NCBI RefSeq assembly: GCF_016860545.1
Contig: NZ_BNEB01000001.1
Span: forward strand, 558,001 to 622,000
Length of the DNA stretch: 64,000 bases
From: Streptomyces asoensis
GTDB taxonomy: Bacteria > Actinomycetota > Actinomycetes > Streptomycetales > Streptomycetaceae
Direction of reading: 5' to 3'
Shown here piece after piece: positions 62,426 through 64,000 of the stretch; within the stretch, counting starts at the first letter, position 1; the number at the start of each line of letters is the position of its first letter. The translations under genes were made by a program, and so were the position numbers. The notes under the pieces were generated by a model, which searched no databases, had not been told where the DNA came from, and saw only the letters and a list, made by a program, of their open reading frames with translations.

Positions 62426-63394
62426 CTAGGCGCCGTTGGGCCCGAGCCGGACGCTGTCCGGGGTGCCGTTCGGCGAGGCACCCCGGGCGGCGGCCTCCCA
62501 CAGCTGGTCGAAGCGGCGGATCAGCGGCTGGACCTCGTCGGCCCGGGCGTTCACCGTGGTCGACGTGTTCACGCTCAGCTGGTCGGCGTGGATCTCGTAC
62601 GTCAGCACGCCGTCGAAGACGATGCAGTCGATCATCTTGCCGCGGCGCAGATAGAGCGGGAGCGCCTCCAGGGCCACCACCTGGACCTGGATGCCCATCT
62701 CCCGCTGCTCGGCGCAGATCGGCTCCAGGGCGGCCAGTTCCTCGGGCTGTTTCACGATGAACAGGCGCCGGACGCGGATCTGCCGCTCGAGGATCGCCTC
62801 GCGCTGGGCGGTCAGATAGCGTCCGGCCGGTTCGGTGTTCCAGAACCCGTCGTCGACGACGGTGGTGCTGATGGCGTCGATGCTGGTCCGCGCGCACTTG
62901 GTGAGCGTGAGGAGCCAGTCGTGGTTCTCGCCCGCGCACTCGGCGCTGAGGTTGGTGAAGTCCTCCATCTGCGCGGCGAGCCGGTCGATCTCCGCGTGGG
63001 CGAACCCGTGCAGGATCTCGGGGCCCATGGAGACGACCTTCGTGGCGTGCTCGGCGAGCCGGGGCACCCCGTCGCCGCGCAGCTTCTCCACCTCGGTGAA
63101 GAGCTTCGTCGCCTCGCCTATGTCGGCGAACCGCTTGTCCACCGACTCCCTGAGTTCGGCCAGCTGGCTCACGAAGGACGCCAGGAACTGGACGATCAGC
63201 ACGATGCCGCCGCACAGCACCGAGAGCACGAGCTGCCACGGACCGTCCTCGTCGGACGGTCCGACGACATTGGTGAGCAGGAAGACGACGCCGCCCGCCA
63301 CCACGGTGATCAGGATCTTCTGCGTCACATGCCGGGCACCCTCGCCGTCGCGGATCCGGTCACCCCGGACGTACGAGTTCGTCGGTGCATTCAT
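62426..63394 (-). CDS. Two-TM hypothetical protein
   Basis: I do not recognise the family. The 322-residue product has two membrane helices at about residues 26-45 and 53-72, a helical linker (QLAELRESVDKRFADIGEATKLF), and a soluble domain of about 200 residues with RQIRVRRLFIVKQPEEL and a Trp/Phe-rich motif (DGFWNTEPAGRYL); this resembles the phospholipase-D-like or DUF6879-like helper domains of actinobacterial signalling proteins, without catalytic motifs I can name. ATG start with GGGGGAG upstream. Its TAG stop lies in CCCCCTAGG, like the ends of the element at 5574. It is 51 bases downstream of the next gene on the same strand. Confidence 0.68.
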   Translation of the reverse strand: MNAPTNSYVRGDRIRDGEGARHVTQKILITVVAGGVVFLLTNVVGPSDEDGPWQLVLSVLCGGIVLIVQFLASFVSQLAELRESVDKRFADIGEATKLFTEVEKLRGDGVPRLAEHATKVVSMGPEILHGFAHAEIDRLAAQMEDFTNLSAECAGENHDWLLTLTKCARTSIDAISTTVVDDGFWNTEPAGRYLTAQREAILERQIRVRRLFIVKQPEELAALEPICAEQREMGIQVQVVALEALPLYLRRGKMIDCIVFDGVLTYEIHADQLSVNTSTTVNARADEVQPLIRRFDQLWEAAARGASPNGTPDSVRLGPNGA

Positions 63395-63445
63395 CTCTCT
63401 TTCTCCCCCCGTCGGGATCGTGCGCGAGCAGGTGTAGTGATGCCG

Positions 63446-64000
63446 TCAGGACCGGGCCGGCGCGTCGCCCCGGATGAGGTTCTGGAGGGCCAGCTGGTCC
63501 CGGATGCGCTGTGCCATGGTGTTCCACTGCCTGCTGAACCCGGGGTGCCGCTCCAGCTCCTCCCAGAGCGGGCTCAGGGCGCGGTCCAGGCGCGCCCGGG
63601 GCATCCACAGGTGCAGCAGGTGGTCGACGAGCGGACGCAGGACCTTCAGCGCGGCCGCCTGGTTCTCGGAGCCGGGCGGCAGGCCGTCGAGCTTGTCGCC
63701 GACGGTCGTCAGCAGCCAGTCGTGCAGGGCCAGGTCCTCGCAGAGCGCGGCCGCCGCCAGGGGCGTGGTGCCCCGGGGCAGCCGGAGTTCGGCGATCCGC
63801 AGTCCCGAGCCGAGTTCGGTGAGGAGCGCCGAGGCCGGCTCGCCGTCGCCGGCGGGCGAGGCGGTCCAGCGCAGGCTGGTGTCGGTCGTGGTGAGCGGGG
63901 CGTCGTGGTCCAGGAGGTCGTGGCGGGAGATCCTCGCCAGCAGGCTCTCGGCGATCGAGCCGACGTCCAGCCGGTCCTGCTGGTGTCCGGTCAGGAAGCC
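63446..64000 (-). CDS. C-terminal part of an unidentified protein, cut by window end
   Basis: An open frame without stops from the window edge to a TGA at 63446; 184 codons are visible and the start is missing. The visible part is helical, rich in Leu, Arg and Asp (ALCEDLALHDWLLTTVGDKLDG; DHLLHLWMPRARLDRALSPLWEEL) and ends LALQNLIRGDAPARS. It may belong to the SCO2521-type conserved streptomycete families, which I recall from the same neighbourhood as recO; this is weak. It is probably in one operon with the 62426 gene. Confidence 0.6.
   Translation of the reverse strand, partial: GFLTGHQQDRLDVGSIAESLLARISRHDLLDHDAPLTTTDTSLRWTASPAGDGEPASALLTELGSGLRIAELRLPRGTTPLAAAALCEDLALHDWLLTTVGDKLDGLPPGSENQAAALKVLRPLVDHLLHLWMPRARLDRALSPLWEELERHPGFSRQWNTMAQRIRDQLALQNLIRGDAPARS

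Overview
The window is a stretch of a Streptomyces chromosome. Evidence: GC is very high almost throughout, with third codon positions nearly always G or C. GTG and TTG starts are frequent. Families typical of the genus are present: XRE/DUF397 pairs, class F sortase, DHA2 exporters and a GlnR-type nitrate cluster. The gene order glyS - znuACB - zur - uppS - recO is the one I know from streptomycete chromosomes. No tRNA, rRNA, CRISPR array, phage or plasmid replication gene was seen.

Layout. 0.1-5.6 kb: dgt, a sirohydrochlorin chelatase, a SanA/YdcF protein and the assimilatory nitrate reductase. A 188-bp MITE-like inverted-repeat element follows and supplies the stop codons of both flanking genes. 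5.7-13.2 kb: a TetR/DHA2-exporter pair with a perfect operator, an anchored protein, a PAP2 membrane enzyme, a secreted M4 protease and a gamma-glutamylcyclotransferase. 13.5-14.9 kb: a secreted protein with a class F sortase. 15.0-18.3 kb: a 1082-residue DUF4157 / ADP-ribosyltransferase protein that looks like an orphan cargo toxin of an extracellular contractile injection system. 18.4-22.6 kb: FAD oxidoreductase, nirB and nirD. 22.7-25.4 kb: SDR, secreted beta-propeller and excalibur proteins. 25.4-28.9 kb: a less GC-rich module of FtsX-type permease, ATPase and a small secreted protein. 29.1-31.9 kb: ppdK. 32.3-39.5 kb: ROK regulator, two glycoside hydrolases and an LTA-synthase-like membrane sulfatase. 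39.6-44.8 kb: dus and two DHA2 exporters around an XRE/MmyB-type regulator. 44.9-51.8 kb: a 72-aa zinc-finger-like protein, a 1244-aa HTH-NACHT protein, a 56-aa membrane peptide, and an aldo/keto reductase - TetR - galU operon. 52-54.7 kb: EEP phosphatase and an XRE/DUF397 locus. 54.7-62.4 kb: glyS, znuACB, zur, uppS, recO with an unusual upstream ORF, and a class A beta-lactamase. The last 1.6 kb holds two genes I do not recognise, the second cut by the window end.

How the genes work together. The nitrate genes form a regulon split over about 20 kb. GTnAC-type half-sites in 11-bp phase, as expected for GlnR, lie in front of the siroheme chelatase, the nitrate reductase and the nitrite reductase operon. 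Zinc uptake (znuACB) is followed by its repressor gene zur, and two Zur-like 15-mers lie at the znuA start. ROK, GH63-like and debranching-enzyme genes look like a carbohydrate-utilisation locus.

The most unusual items are the DUF4157-ART protein, the HTH-NACHT protein, and a 40-codon ORF that repeats the first ten residues of RecO and overlaps the recO start. Next in interest are the MITE-like element and the ABC/secreted-protein island.
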